Shown: piece by piece, positions 53,174 through 64,000 of the stretch
Layout of the letters: the number at the start of each line of letters is the position of its first letter
How positions within the stretch are numbered: the stretch's first letter is position 1
Assembly (NCBI GenBank): GCA_964035575.1
Contig: OZ037923.1
Span: 682,001 to 746,000 of the forward strand
Direction: 5' to 3'
Source of the DNA: Rhynchopus sp. YZ270_cl-10
Lineage: Eukaryota > Euglenozoa > Diplonemea > Diplonemida > Diplonemidae
DNA length: 64,000 bases
Notes under the pieces: model-generated
Database searches by the model: none
Told to the model about the DNA's origin: nothing
Seen by the model: the letters and a program-made list of their open reading frames with translations, nothing else
Position numbers and translations under genes: made by a program

Positions 53174-54345
53174 TTACGAAACACTGCAGCAATGCACGGC
53201 TGCTTTCGTCTTGCTTCTGCCACGTGTCGGAGGTGGAGGTGCGTCAACCACATACTTCTTCAGATCGCCTTCACGTACTCGACTGGACACAGCACTGCTG
53301 CAGCCGGCAAGGTGGATGCTCCTCAACGAAGTGTAACCTTCAGCAGGAAGAAGCTCACCAAAGTGCGTAACTCTGCTGAGTGGTGATAGGTCTAGTTCTG
53401 TGAGGCTGGTGCAGCAGGCAAGAAACTGGTCATCAATTTGTGTAACATTGCTGAGTGGTGATAAGTCCACTACTTGGAGGCTGCTGCAGTTGTAAAGAAA
53501 GCGGTCATCAATTTCTGCCACATTGCGGAGTGGTGATAAGTCTACTGCAGTGAGGCCGCTGCAGCAGGCAAGAAAGCGGCTATTAATTTGTGTAACATTG
53601 CGAAGTGGTGATAAGTCTAGTTCTGTGAGGCTGCTGCAGTAGTAAAGAAACCAGCTATTAATTTGTGCCACATTGCTGAGTGGTGATAAGTCTACTGATG
53701 TGAGGCTCGCGCAGTAGGCAAGAAAGGCTACGTAGCTACCTGAGTACAAAAAAAAAAAAAAAAAAGAAACCAGTCATCAATGTGTGTAACATTGCTGAGT
53801 GGTGATAAGTCCACTGCTGTGAGGCTGCTGCAGCTTAAAAGAAAGCTGTTACCAATCCGCGTGACACGTGTCAACCCAGAAAGGTCAAGGCTTGTTAACG
53901 ATGTGCACTGGTAAAGAAACTCATCGCCAATTTCCGTCACACAGGACACAGCACTCAGATCAAGTGCTGTTAACGCCGTCTGTGCCAATGGTGTGCGCGC
54001 CAGGAACCTATTCGGAATGACAGTCGCAACCTCCGCCTGCAGAAGCAAACACGCCACCTCAGCATCCTCCACAGTCACCAGCCGCTCCGCTGTGATGTCC
54101 TCACCCAACGCATGAAGTGCTGCTCTGGCCACGAACTTCTTACTTTTCGTCAGGATGATTGTGTCTCCAGCACTCAGCTGCGTGATGTCGTCTCCTTCGT
54201 CCTTCCCTCCGAAGCCCATGTGGAAGCTGTCCTCAGCCAACCCCACTGCAGACGCCACCTTCTGCCGCATCGTCTCCGTTGTGTCATCCACACCCACCTC
54301 GATCACATACGAGTTGTCTGCACAGTCCTTGATAACTACTTCCAT
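53174..54345 (-). pseudogene. Ubiquitin-like plus LRR paralogue with a homopolymer frameshift
   Basis: ATG at 54345 opens a ubiquitin-like domain (MEVVIKDCADNSYVIEVGVD, GDTIILTKSKK) and about nine LRR units (TSLTSLDLSGLTRVTRIGNS), like the gene at 42,016-43,599. In the third clear repeat the sequence DDWFL runs into 18 T (forward A run 53,748-53,765) plus about 22 bp, and the frame stops at 53,728. The following repeats continue one base out of frame (FLAYCASLTSVDLSPL) to a normal end at 53,174. A 17- or 19-T run would restore the frame but leave an insert. This could be a real pseudogene, a sequencing error in the run, or an unrecognised intron ending in TTTGTACTCAG. Confidence 0.65.
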
Positions 54346-54519
54346 TTTGTCTTCTATTCTTTGTGTTGCTCTGTTGTGTGGTGGGGTTGTGGGAGTTGGG
54401 GCTGTCGTGGGAGAAAAACAACACCTCACCAAAGCCGCTTCCAACGACGACACGATTAAAAAATTATTAGGTATAGGGAGCAACAAAAAATGTTCATCTT
54501 TCAGTATACGTAGATGAGT

Positions 54520-54636
54520 CCACCTGATTTTTACCCCGCGTATAGGCGCGTATAGCGCGTAAAGGCTGGGGGAAATGGGTGGGGTTTGGCCTATACGGGC
54601 CTTTACGCGCCTATACGCGGGGTAAAAATCAGGTGA
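54520..54636. mobile_element. MITE, CACCTGATTTTTACCCCGCG family, copy 2
   Basis: A ~117-bp palindrome with ends CACCTGATTTTTACCCCGCG and inner TATAGGCGCGTATAGCGCG. Its centre matches the inverted centre of the copy at 3,203-3,300 (GGGAAATGGGTGGGGTTTGG). Confidence 0.75.
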
Positions 54637-54933
54637 TATACAAAAAGCCAAAAAAAAAAAAAAAAAAAAGACGAAGATCAGGGAGGTTTGAAGGAAAAGG
54701 GAGGGGGTTGGGCGTAGGTGTGGTTTGCTATTATAGTAAGCCTGGCTGGAGTGGTAAAAAGGCAGCAAAAAAAAGAAGAAGAAAAAAACGTTTAGATAGG
54801 ATTAGGGTTAGCGCCGCCATTACGGGAATTTGAAAAAAAAATCTGTGAAATATTTTTTTTGCAAAATATAATAGAATAGAATCTACTCAAAAACCCCGCT
54901 TAAGAATTCTCTCCCCATCACCTCCCCCACCAC

Positions 54934-55845
54934 TCACATCATACACGCTCTAAAACACTCGAACAATCCAAACGTAATCGCCGCCTGTGGTCCTGCGAAG
55001 AGAACCCTTGCTGAGGCACCTTTCCACAGGGCGAGGAGACCCTCTTCCTTTGCGATAGAGGCCAGCGCGGAGAGGAAGGACGGGTAATGGTAGGCAAACT
55101 GCGTGGAGTGCACGCCATCGAGGAGCTTCGCACGCTGCACCTGCAGACGCAGCTTCGCCATATCCAACGGATTGGTTAATGCCGACGACATCGCAGACGC
55201 CATCCCACCACCCAACATCCCCTCACAGAATACCCGCAGTGGGGTCACCCCCTCCTCCTCCCCGCCCCGCATCCTAACCATTCCCCGTTTTATTTCTTCA
55301 TAAAACACAAAATAGAATGCGCTAAACGGCCCAAAACTCGCCAACGTTGAAAAATACCCACGATACAACCCGGTCACCCCTTCCATCCTCGCGACCGTCC
55401 GGACCGCATCATACGAGCTTCGATAGCGTCCCTTAACGGAAGGGTCTTGAACCTGAAGCCGTTCTTTGGTGACGTCTACGGGAACCCAGAGACAACAGGA
55501 GAAGGCTTCTGCGCCAAACCCACAGAGGAATTCGGTAACAAAGGTGGGAAGGTCGGGACGGCGTGAAGAAAGGTCCTTTTTCAGATACTCATAAGAAGAG
55601 AGATAGATACACGCAGCAGGCCCGCTGCCGACACTCGCAACACCGATCCCACGGTACAACCCAGACAGACCCTCTGCTCGCACGATGCTCCGGAAGGTCG
55701 CCATTACCCCTGCCCCACCAGGCGCTGATTGGACACGTGCCTTAACAGTATCTATAGGGTGGCAAGGTATCCTCGCTAACACCCCAGCAGCAGCGCTAGC
55801 GGCTATCGTTGGGGTAGGCCATAGATAGTGGACATCTGCGCCCAT
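54934..55845 (-). CDS. Mitochondrial carrier family (SLC25) protein, 303 aa
   Basis: Three ~100-residue repeats each carry the carrier signature: HPIDTVKARVQ (29-39), VPVDVTKERLQVQ (121-133) and NPLDMAKLRLQVQ (225-237). Each is followed by an EG...LYRG or EG...LWKG segment (58-66, 155-163, 268-277). Six membrane helices fit the spacing. The length is typical. It exchanges metabolites across the inner mitochondrial membrane; the substrate cannot be read from sequence here. The presence of this gene argues for a mitochondrion with a metabolite-exchanging inner membrane. A (CT)n tract and CCTCACTAG acceptor-like site (AG at 55,893-55,894) lie upstream of ATG 55845. Confidence 0.93.
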   Translation of the reverse strand: MGADVHYLWPTPTIAASAAAGVLARIPCHPIDTVKARVQSAPGGAGVMATFRSIVRAEGLSGLYRGIGVASVGSGPAACIYLSSYEYLKKDLSSRRPDLPTFVTEFLCGFGAEAFSCCLWVPVDVTKERLQVQDPSVKGRYRSSYDAVRTVARMEGVTGLYRGYFSTLASFGPFSAFYFVFYEEIKRGMVRMRGGEEEGVTPLRVFCEGMLGGGMASAMSSALTNPLDMAKLRLQVQRAKLLDGVHSTQFAYHYPSFLSALASIAKEEGLLALWKGASARVLFAGPQAAITFGLFECFRACMM

Positions 55846-55900
55846 TAGGGAGGGGGGAGGAGGGAAGGGGAGGGGAGGGGAGGGGGGGATACCTAGTGAG

Positions 55901-55938
<38 letters not shown>

Positions 55939-58356
55939 TGAAAAGGGGGAGTTGGAAATAATATAACCTACATCCTCGAAACTTTTCTACACAAATGATT
56001 TCATTGGAACGCATCCTAACGACCACTGCGTTACGCTGCGTTATTGTCTGCAAAAAAAGTGAAGTTGATAGTGCAAACGCCTCAGGGACGCAGGCACTGA
56101 CACTCCGTGGGTTATCGAACCCCGTGTTGCGCTTGGGAGCAAAAAAAAAAGAAACTGTGGTTATTAATGCAGACACCTCCGACTGACCCACTGTACGATG
56201 CCAGCCATCCGGATGAAAGCACAAAGTACCCTGCGGCCTACAACAGTAGATGTAAAAAAGAACCTAAAAAGGTTGATAGGAAGAGAGAAGGGGGAGGGGT
56301 CCGCTTTTTTTGTGTTTTGTGTACATATAAGTAGCAGTCTTTTTTTTATCCCATATTTTTTGCTTTTTCTTTCTGTGTTCTTCATGCATGACTCTGTTTT
56401 TCCCACAGTTTGTTTTTTTTTTTTTTTTTGCAAGTATCGAAAAATATGGTGTAGAATTTTGTGAAAATAATCTCTTTTTTTTTCTATTTGTTGTGTATTG
56501 TATCATCACCTCCCAACAAGAGAGGCGATTATGTACTCAAAAAAAAAATACCCCCCCCACCGTTTCCCCCCTTACTGGCTTGCATATCGAATCTTGTCTG
56601 TACCTTTTTTGTTCCATGGAAATAGTCTTGCCTGCACTGTGACCTCGTTTACCATAGTAACAAGCAAAAACTGTAACAAGCTCAAAGCTTGTTATAACAA
56701 GCTACAAAAGTAACCAAGAAAAAAGCATGATACTTTGAGTAACAAAGACCACCGTGTAGGGGGAAGACCATTTCCAACAAAAAAAAAACAAAAAAAAAAC
56801 AAAAAAGAGAAAAAAAAAAATGGGTGCTGAATGTTCTCCTGTTTGCTGTGTCGTTCACCCAAACCAGAAAAAGGGGACAAACCACAACTAGGGGGGATGG
56901 GGGTAAGGGACAAGAAACCCTTTTGCTTTTTTTTGCGTGCTTTTGGTTGGAACGGTGTAAACGCTTGAACAACGTGAGGCATCTCCCTTCAATTGCCTAT
57001 TTTTTTTTTTGTTGTTGTTCAAGCAAAAATCAAAAAGAGAAGAAGAAGAAGTTTGGGAAAGAATGGGGGAGCGCGTTGTCTCGTAAGACAATATGGGGGC
57101 AGGCAGACTGCATGAAAGAGGGTGGAAAGAAGAGAGAGAAAAAAATACTTGAAAGGTGAATGTGCCTCTCGTGCACATTCATCTTTAAACGCATAAGCAA
57201 ATCCATAGAATTACTAGACTATGCATACGGCCCGAGTCGGGCAGAAAAATACTCCCGAATAAATAAATACTCCAGACTGAGTCTGGACTGACTGACTCAG
57301 CTTCGACTCAGGTCCGGTAAAGATAACTCAGCCTGGGCTCAGGCAAAACTTAGGCTGAGCCGGCCCGTATGCATAGTATGGCTTACTACTGCAAACAGTA
57401 AGCATTAAATGGTGTAACATGTACCCCCCTTCCTTTTTCCCCTTCCGAAGAAGATAAGAAGGAAAAAAAACGAAAGTTGGTTAACATGAACCTAAGCTTG
57501 TTGAGGTCACCTTTTTGGGAAAGAACGACAAAATAATAAAAGAGAAATTGAAAAGTGCAAAACGCCTGTTCAATCGGCAGACGCAGGTAACAAAAGCACA
57601 GCTGTGACACGGGGAACCGCGTTAATTTTTTCTTCTTTCCTCTCCCCCGATGGTCGACTCTGTGTGCGTACGCATGGTATACGCGTAGACGCTTTCGGCA
57701 CCAATGAAGGAACCTACTCACAGGGTGCCATTACCATCGTTGATAGAGCACAGGTCTTGATGTAAGATGTTTGACCCACAGCCAACGCTATGACATTACG
57801 CCATCACGAAAACCCGTGGCACCTTACAACCTGAGCTCTGGATCCAACTACGAGCTTTTTAACAAACATTTTTTTTTTTTTTTTGAATGACTGTGCCACT
57901 CTCATGCTGCACGCACCCAGGCAGGTGTGGGATGGGGGAGGGGCTGGGGGAGGGGTACAGGGAATGGGAATGCACGAGCGACACAAACACAACTTTTTTT
58001 TTATATTGAGAGAGCAAAGAATGGGCACGTAAGGGTAAGGGGAAGTATAGATAGAGAAGACAACACCATTTTTTGTTTGTACCTCGACTACGCACACAGA
58101 AGCAGCCACCATTTTTTTTGTCTTGTTTTGCTTTTTTTTTCATAACCCCCCAGTATAAGACACCTTGGTATCACGCCTTCTCTCCCAGACTCACAACGCT
58201 CGTTCATCCACCCTTGTAAAAGCAGTGGTCAGCCCCTTGAAAGGAAAGGCAACTCGGCGTTGTGCGCCAACCCTCTTTTTTTTCCTTTTGTATCCGACAA
58301 ATCCCCCCCCCCCCCAAAAAAAAATAAAGATAGGTTCACTGACTACTCCGCTACTG

Positions 58357-58519
58357 TACACGACGGCCCAGTGACAAGTGACAAGTGAAAATGACAAGTG
58401 ATTTACCTACAGCCCAGTGGAAAGTCACTTGTCATGACAAGTGACTTATTTGTCATGTTTATGACAAGCGCAATGACATGTGTTTCACTTGTCACTTGTC
58501 ACTGGGTCCCGTCGTGCAC
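58357..58519. mobile_element. MITE with GTGACAAGTGACAAGTG ends
   Basis: Inverted arms run from GTACACGACGGCCCAGTGAC (58,357) to GTCACTGGGTCCCGTCGTGC (58,519). ACAAGTGA/TCACTTGT motifs repeat inside in both orientations. Single copy in the window. Confidence 0.65.
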
Positions 58520-59140
58520 TCATTCCTCCCCCCCTCCATATCCAGTCCTCAGGAAGGGAGCGGGAATCCCTTTGAAAAAGAAAAACTTTGAGATCTGTAT
58601 CTGGGCAATATGCTTTGGTTGCGTTTGAAACCCTTACACACCCCCTTCCTTTTTTTTGAATACTTTCTTCCTTCTTTCTTTTGTATTTTTTGCCGCTTTT
58701 TTGAGACCAAACATCAGGGTGTGGGGTGGGGACTCAGGGGAGGGAAGAAGGGGGTTGTTGAGATGATAATGATGATGCTGAAGCCCCCTCCGACATGCTT
58801 AGTCACCTGAAGGAAAGCACCCGTTCTCTCCCTCCTCTTGAAAAAGGTACTTTGTGCACTGGGTCTGGAAAGGTTGGTGCACTTACGTGTGGAGGGGGGT
58901 AAGAAAAAAAAATCGACTTGAAATACAACAGCCCGCTCGTGAACAGTGTACCCCCCCACAAAATTTGTGTGCCTTGGTACATGACCAGCTGTACCGGTGG
59001 CGAATGAAAGAAGATCAAAATAACGTACTTTGGGTGTTCAATAACAAATAAGCGGGGGGGTCAAAAAAAAGAAGCCGCCTGCCTGCAGACAGTGTGGAGA
59101 AGAAAAAAGGGGGGATGGCTAACCAACACAACGGCGAAGG

Positions 59141-59236
59141 AAATGACTTTGCCTTGTAGTTTTACTTCGTGATTTTCCACTGTTAAGCGAACAAAGGTGG
59201 AAATCACAAGAAATATAACATAGACAAAGTCATTTT
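59141..59236. mobile_element. MITE with AAATGACTTTG ends
   Basis: AAATGACTTTG and TGATTTTCCAC mirror GTGGAAATCA and CAAAGTCATTT around GTTAAGCGAAC. ~96 bp, no coding capacity. Confidence 0.55.
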
Positions 59237-59578
59237 TACTTCACTGTCGTGTACTGTGTACTTTCAGCATAAAAAAAAATGTGACTTGAGATACAACGCC
59301 CTCTCGTAAACAGTGTACCAAAGAAAATAAAAAATATACACACAACACCATGGGAAGAGCTGGAAGATGGAAGCCTCATGCTTCGTTGTCACCTTTACAA
59401 AAAAGGGAAAGATCAAAAAAAGAAAAAGAGTTCGGAAAGAAGGGGAGCCTTGGGGGAAGAATCACAGCAAAAAGAAGAAGAAGAAGAAGAAGGAGAGAGG
59501 GGGAAAAAGAAATCAACAATGAACACTACACCTACACTTCCACGCTCTGCTTTTTCAGTTTACCGCAGTGGGGTTGAT

Positions 59579-59686
59579 CAGTTTGTTTGTTTGTTTGTTT
59601 GTTTGTTTGTTTGTTTGTTTGTTTGTTTGTTTGTTTGTTTGTTTGTTTGTTTGTTTGTTTGTTTGTTTGTTTGTTTGTTTGTTTGA
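59579..59686. repeat. (TTTG)n microsatellite, about 27 units
   Basis: A perfect tetranucleotide run. It keeps frames open, producing an artefactual protein-like stretch of Leu-Phe-Val-Cys repeats. Confidence 0.97.
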
Positions 59687-60825
59687 CCGCCAGCCGCATT
59701 CAGACAGTTGCCGTTGTTCTCGGTTCTCCTTAAATGTGCCGTTAGGTGTTATCTGAGTGTGGTCTTTGTAAATCCTGATGCAGAAACGGGGACGATGGGG
59801 GGAAGTAACTATCGCAAAATATACCAAAATAAAAGAGAAGTTGAAAGTGCAAACGCCTCACCGTTCATCGGCGGACGCAGGACACTGGATAAAATCAAAA
59901 GAAATTGGTGTGGCTGAAGGGGGCTGATGCGCACTTCTTGCGCACTTCTGCGCACTTTTTGCGCCCCCCCATTCAGCCACACCAACTTAAAAGGGGTTTT
60001 GTGTGTGTGTGTGTGTGTGTGAACCTCTCTGTGATCTGGAAAAAAAAAAGGTGAAGTTGAAGTGCAAAACGCCTCTGGGACGCAGGGCACTGCACACTCC
60101 GCGGGTTATCCCAAGAAACAGGGGGCATTGTAGAGGCATGTGAACGCTTTTTTCTTTTTCATTTTTTTTTGTCAAAACCTATAGTTCTGTCGCATCAGTC
60201 ACACACCACGCAGTCGTTCTTTTCAGAACCAAAACTTTCCACAATCCTTTCGCTTTTTTCTTGGATGTGGCGATCCTTTGTATAGGTATCGATAAGAGCG
60301 GGGACAAAAAAAGAGAAAAAAATGTGATTTGAAATACAAAAAGCCCTCTCGTGACAGTGTACCAGGGAAAAAATAAAATAAAGAAAGACAATTTGAAGAG
60401 CAAAACAACTCACAGTGGAGTGGACACCAGATGGAACGCAGGCGCTGAAGAAAAAAAAAATGCCTCTTACATCCGCGGCCAAAAAATAAAACTAGTTCTT
60501 TCACAAATGTATCGCAAGTTTTGTTTTTTTTGTTTTGTTTTTTGTTGTTTTTTTTGTTTTCGCACAAGAAAAATGGAGCCTTTTTTTTTTTTTTTTTTTT
60601 TTGGTAAAAGTGTATAAGCAACGAAAGTAGGGTTCTAGTTTCCACTTCCGGCAAGATCAGATGTATCTGATGTGAAAAAGCTTTTTTTTTTTGAAATGAT
60701 GTTCTCAAAAAAAGGGGGAAAAGAGCACATGCGAATTTGACGTCACAAACACATACTCTCTTTTCTTGGGGGAGAGGGGGTGTCTCTGTGTGTAGATTGG
60801 ATATGGCCCGCAAAACAGACACAAC

Positions 60826-63800
60826 TCAGTTCAGCGCAAAGGCGTGGCTGGCTAATTCGGTTGCTGTAGGACGTGCTTCGGGGTCTCGGTTCAGGCAAGC
60901 CGTAGTCATAGCACGTGCCTCAGGTGGGAGAGTCGCAGGAACGGTAGGCATGAATGCTGCGTCGTTTCCAAGCTGTGAATTTAATTTATTTATTTTTGGA
61001 ATTGCACTACAAAAACGAGAAACGACCCCTCTCGGGGGAGGTATGGGAGGTCTGGGAGGAGGGCAGAGGGAAGAGGGCAGATAACGTAAATGAGACTCAC
61101 TGGAAAGGTTTTTTACTTTGTTTGATAAATTGTTGGAGTAGTGTAGTTGCCTCGGTTGTGTTTCCACAGACCCAACTGGTCGTGTCTATGACGTTTACTA
61201 ACAGGTTCTTTGTCCTCAGACGAGGAGGTTGTTGGAATAGTGTTGTGCAAGCTTCACTGTCTCATTTATTTTTTTGAAAACTTTTTGCCTATCCCTTTTG
61301 GAACGTAGTATGTAGGGCCCTGGAATCTCCAAGAAACGGAGTCGGGGGGTCTAAGACGCCACTATTGTAGATACATTCAGTGAAACGTTCTTCCTTTGCA
61401 AAGTGTGTAATTGGTACTCCTGATAACCCCATTTTGCGTACTTGTTGCGCACTTTGTGCACGAAAAAAAAATACAGGAATACCCTATATTGCGTACTTGT
61501 TGCGTACTTAGTGCGTAGTTCTTGCGTACTTGGTATTTTTTATTTCAGGAGCACCAGTAATAAATATTATTGTGTTGATATTGTTTTTTTATGCAACACG
61601 CACCCCACTGACTACCTGGCCAAGAGGAATTTCCTCGAGGCCAAAAAAAAGAGAAAAATAAACATCCCACCATACCCTGTACAGGAAGGTGTGCGGGTTG
61701 AAGACCTCGTCGTCCCTGAAGGTGTACGGGACCTTACCAGAGAAGAGCTGTGAGATGATGATGCCTGCACCCCATATGTCAGAAGCCTTGCACGCAGCAC
61801 CCTTGCATGCCTCGGGTGCCATGTACAGGGGTGTCCCGATCACGCCCTGGTTCGACTTCGCAAGCTGCGCAAGGCCTGCAGAGGCTCCGAAGTCTGCTAG
61901 CTTGCACTGCCCGTCCACCAGAAGCAGGACGTTGTGTGGCTTCATGTCGCGGTGGATGATGTCTCTGCTGTGCCTGTGGAGAGTGGAGGGTTTGGATCAA
62001 AGAAGGCAGTGGAATGATGTCTCATTACAATTAAAGGGGGGGAAACAGTAACTCTGACAGGTAAAAGGGGAAAGGTTTTTTCGTTGATTTGCTCAATTAC
62101 CTCTGTTGGAGGCGAATATCCACGTTCTTTGTTTTTATGTTGAACATACAAAAACTCGAGCCCGCGTATTATATCCCTCACGTAGCGTTGGATCGAGGAG
62201 TGCGGGATGGTGCCTATCGTGAAGTTCGTGAGCATGTCGTGGAGCGAGCCCCCTGAGAGGTACTCCATCACGATGAGGATGTAGCCGTCCACCACTGCAG
62301 AGGCCATGTACGATACCTGGGGGAGGAGGAGGAGGAGGAGGGGATGGTGTGGGTTATTTCATTAGATCAATAATATTATGTACAGCACAGCGGAGGAGGA
62401 AAGGAAGGGGGTGCATGGGGAATAGGTTAAGACAACGTGGACAGCGAGCCTTATGAATACCGATGCCCTTTATTGAGTATTTCAACATAATACTCACACA
62501 CAGTTGAAACTTCAGTCGGCCGTTTAAAGAAAAAAATTGACATACGATGTTCTCGTGTCGCAGCTTGTGCATCAGGCCCACCTCCGAAAGGAGGTCTTCA
62601 ATCTGCTGCAGGTTGGCTTCTTTGTTGTTGTTCGGCTCGCCACCACCCCCACCCCCTCCACCACCTTGCTTGCGTGCGAGACGCCGCTTCGCCGCCGCAG
62701 AGATCTGCGTTGTGGCGGGCCCGTCACTTGCAGGGGTGGGCGCAGTGTTGATGGTCGGCAGACGCATCGACTTCATGGCAACGAGACTGCCGTCCGAGGA
62801 CATCCCCAACCACACCTCCCCAAAGGCTCCTTTGCCCAACGACCTCGCCGCGCGACACCATAGACGGTTTTTATGATCCGTAAAACGTGCAGGCAGGACC
62901 TTCACCTTCGGGGGCTCTGGCGTTGTCTCACCACGCTTCCCCTTATCCTTCGTCTTCCCCCCAGGAACGCTCAGCCCCCAAGCCTCTAGCTGGTCTGCAT
63001 TCGCCTCTGCTTCAGCATCACGGATCTGCCGTCTCAGGATCTTATCGTGATTTAAAGACTCTCTTTTGACCAAAGGGTCGAAGCCAATGGGCTCACGCTT
63101 TTTCTTTCCAGAGGGAGAGACCGGGTGGTTCATATCCCCTGGGAGTTTCATTTCGTTTTCCCTATCGGCAATGACATCTAGCTCTGAGGTTAAAAGGCGA
63201 GAATACATTGGTGGTGTCTGTACAAAGAGGTTGTCGGTTTCGTCAAGCCAGTTTGACATAATAGCGAGTCTGCGTGCTTGCGCGTCTTTGGTGTTTGCCT
63301 CCAAGAATTCAAGGAATTTATCGCGTGCCTCCTTTACCTCGAGACGTTGTAAATGAGAAAAAGCTTCAGTAAATAGGGGGAGACAGCTCTTCGGGAGATG
63401 GTCGGTTCTGACACCTTTGAGCTCATATATCACTTCGGGGCGGTCTCTGTCTGTTAGGACAAATGAATCGATCGGACGGCCGTAGATCTGCGAACGGATG
63501 GATTCGTACACCTTTTCCGTCATGACAACATGCGCCTTGACATTGCGTGCAAAGGTCGCCAACAGATACGCAGATGACACACATTTTCCTACAATAAAGC
63601 TTGTCGCCCTCCCCTTCACGAATGAGTCTTGCCCGACGTTCACCATCCCATTTGTGATTGCCATGAACACTTCGCATGCTCCGGCACATTGGTCCGCCAT
63701 CGCCTGCACAAAGGTCAGGGCCTGCTGCTGATGCGAGGGGCAAGGCTCTGTGGCATTCCATGTGACCAATGCGGTATTCCCTCCAAAAGAGATGAGCGTC

Positions 63801-64000
63801 CCCTCTGAGGTATCCAGGGCGCGTGCAATGGCCTTTGCCAGGTGACGCATCTCGATGACTTCTGTCTCGGAGGAGATGAGCAGGACAACCACAGTCACGT
63901 TTTTGGATTTGAGAATTTGGATATAGTTCTGTGCCGCAAGGAGCGACTCTTTGGTAGGAGACCCTGCACGCGAGGCGGCATCGGAGTAAAGCGATTCCGT
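60826..64000 (-). CDS. Cyclase-like plus STE/MAPKKK-like protein kinase, four exons in window (5' partial)
   Basis: Exons are 62546-64000 (open at the right edge), 62150-62316, 61676-61973 and 60826-60972. Introns are GT-AG and all phases join, giving 688 residues in the window. Residues ~30-200 are class III cyclase-like, but both metal-binding Asp positions look lost (VVVLLISSETE, GGNTALVTW), so catalysis is unlikely. The kinase domain has GKGAFGEV (389-396), VAMK (Lys at ~410), a Gly-rich insert, HRDMKPHN, LADFG and GTPLYMAPEA, all intact and close to MAPKKK/STE11 kinases. It ends at the usual subdomain XI (RPTATEL). By analogy to 1-2,988, a ligand-binding ectodomain and membrane helix probably lie beyond the edge. 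Intron 3 (60,973-61,675) holds two dispersed-repeat copies. Confidence 0.85.

Larger units (their letters stand above)
55846..60825. other. Gene-free interval with SINEs and MITEs
   Basis: No gene was recognised in ~5 kb. SINE-type copies lie at 56,058-56,140, 57,546-57,590, 59,833-59,890 and 60,050-60,115. The 75-bp repeat is at 56,160-56,240. CTCTCGTGAACAGTGTACC copies lie at 58,912-58,955, 59,278-59,320 and 60,320-60,363. A 10-bp stem hairpin with a CCTCTCGTG loop lies at 57,155-57,183. Forward direct/inverted GACTCAG motifs are at 57,225-57,370. A (GT)n run is at 60,000-60,020. Confidence 0.55.

Noticed and set aside
1-64000. Assignment to an intron-rich fornicate, oomycete or amoebozoan
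   Set aside because: The strict one-strand gene order, few introns and kinetoplastid-like tail motif fit Euglenozoa better, although no phylogeny was possible.

Overview
The window looks like nuclear DNA of a free-living protist. The best guess is a euglenozoan, possibly a diplonemid-like relative of kinetoplastids. That placement is an inference and no database was searched. Four things point there. Every gene recognised with confidence lies on the minus strand across 64 kb. Many start codons follow a pyrimidine-rich tract and an AG, as in trans-splice acceptors. The membrane protein at 15,346-20,434 ends in a tail motif resembling one I associate with kinetoplastid flagellar and cytoskeletal proteins. 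Leucine-rich repeat (LRR) proteins of a kinetoplastid-like style are present. Conventional GT-AG introns occur in three genes, with consistent GTATGT/GTATGC/GTACGT-type donors, CAG acceptors and matching phases.

Genes from left to right, all on the minus strand: a PstS-like two-domain receptor with a transmembrane helix and a cyclase-like domain, running off the left edge (1-2,988); an ankyrin protein (4,608-5,714); a five-exon type I membrane protein (15,346-20,434); a large protein with an N-terminal ubiquitin-like domain (21,508-23,445); a possible mitochondrial IF3-like protein (23,672-25,075); an RMT2-type arginine methyltransferase with ankyrin repeats (28,243-29,298); two tandem small genes with a phospholipase A2-like HDxxY core (30,046-31,810); a secreted protein with two discoidin-like domains (36,188-37,597); exocyst subunit Sec3 in two exons (38,102-41,456); a ubiquitin-like plus LRR protein (42,016-43,599); a coiled-coil/disordered protein (44,056-46,134); a frameshifted paralogue of the LRR protein (53,174-54,345); a mitochondrial carrier (54,934-55,845); and a cyclase-like plus STE/MAPKKK-like kinase gene running off the right edge (60,826-64,000).

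The space between genes is crowded with small mobile DNA. There are tRNA-like SINEs, several unrelated families of short inverted-repeat elements (MITEs), foldbacks whose tips carry the GCGAAGC mini-hairpin, a 2.0-kb element with 201-bp terminal repeats identical by eye, and inverted-repeat elements carrying uniform 7-, 8- or 9-bp satellite arrays. Plus-strand coding remnants are limited to a decayed hAT transposase end and two small fragments.

The most notable pattern is that the same mobile repeats fill the introns of the two intron-richest genes, and a hairpin element sits in the Sec3 intron. The genes do not form one obvious pathway. The two window-edge genes belong to one sensor family (ligand-binding ectodomain, membrane helix, degenerate cyclase domain, kinase).
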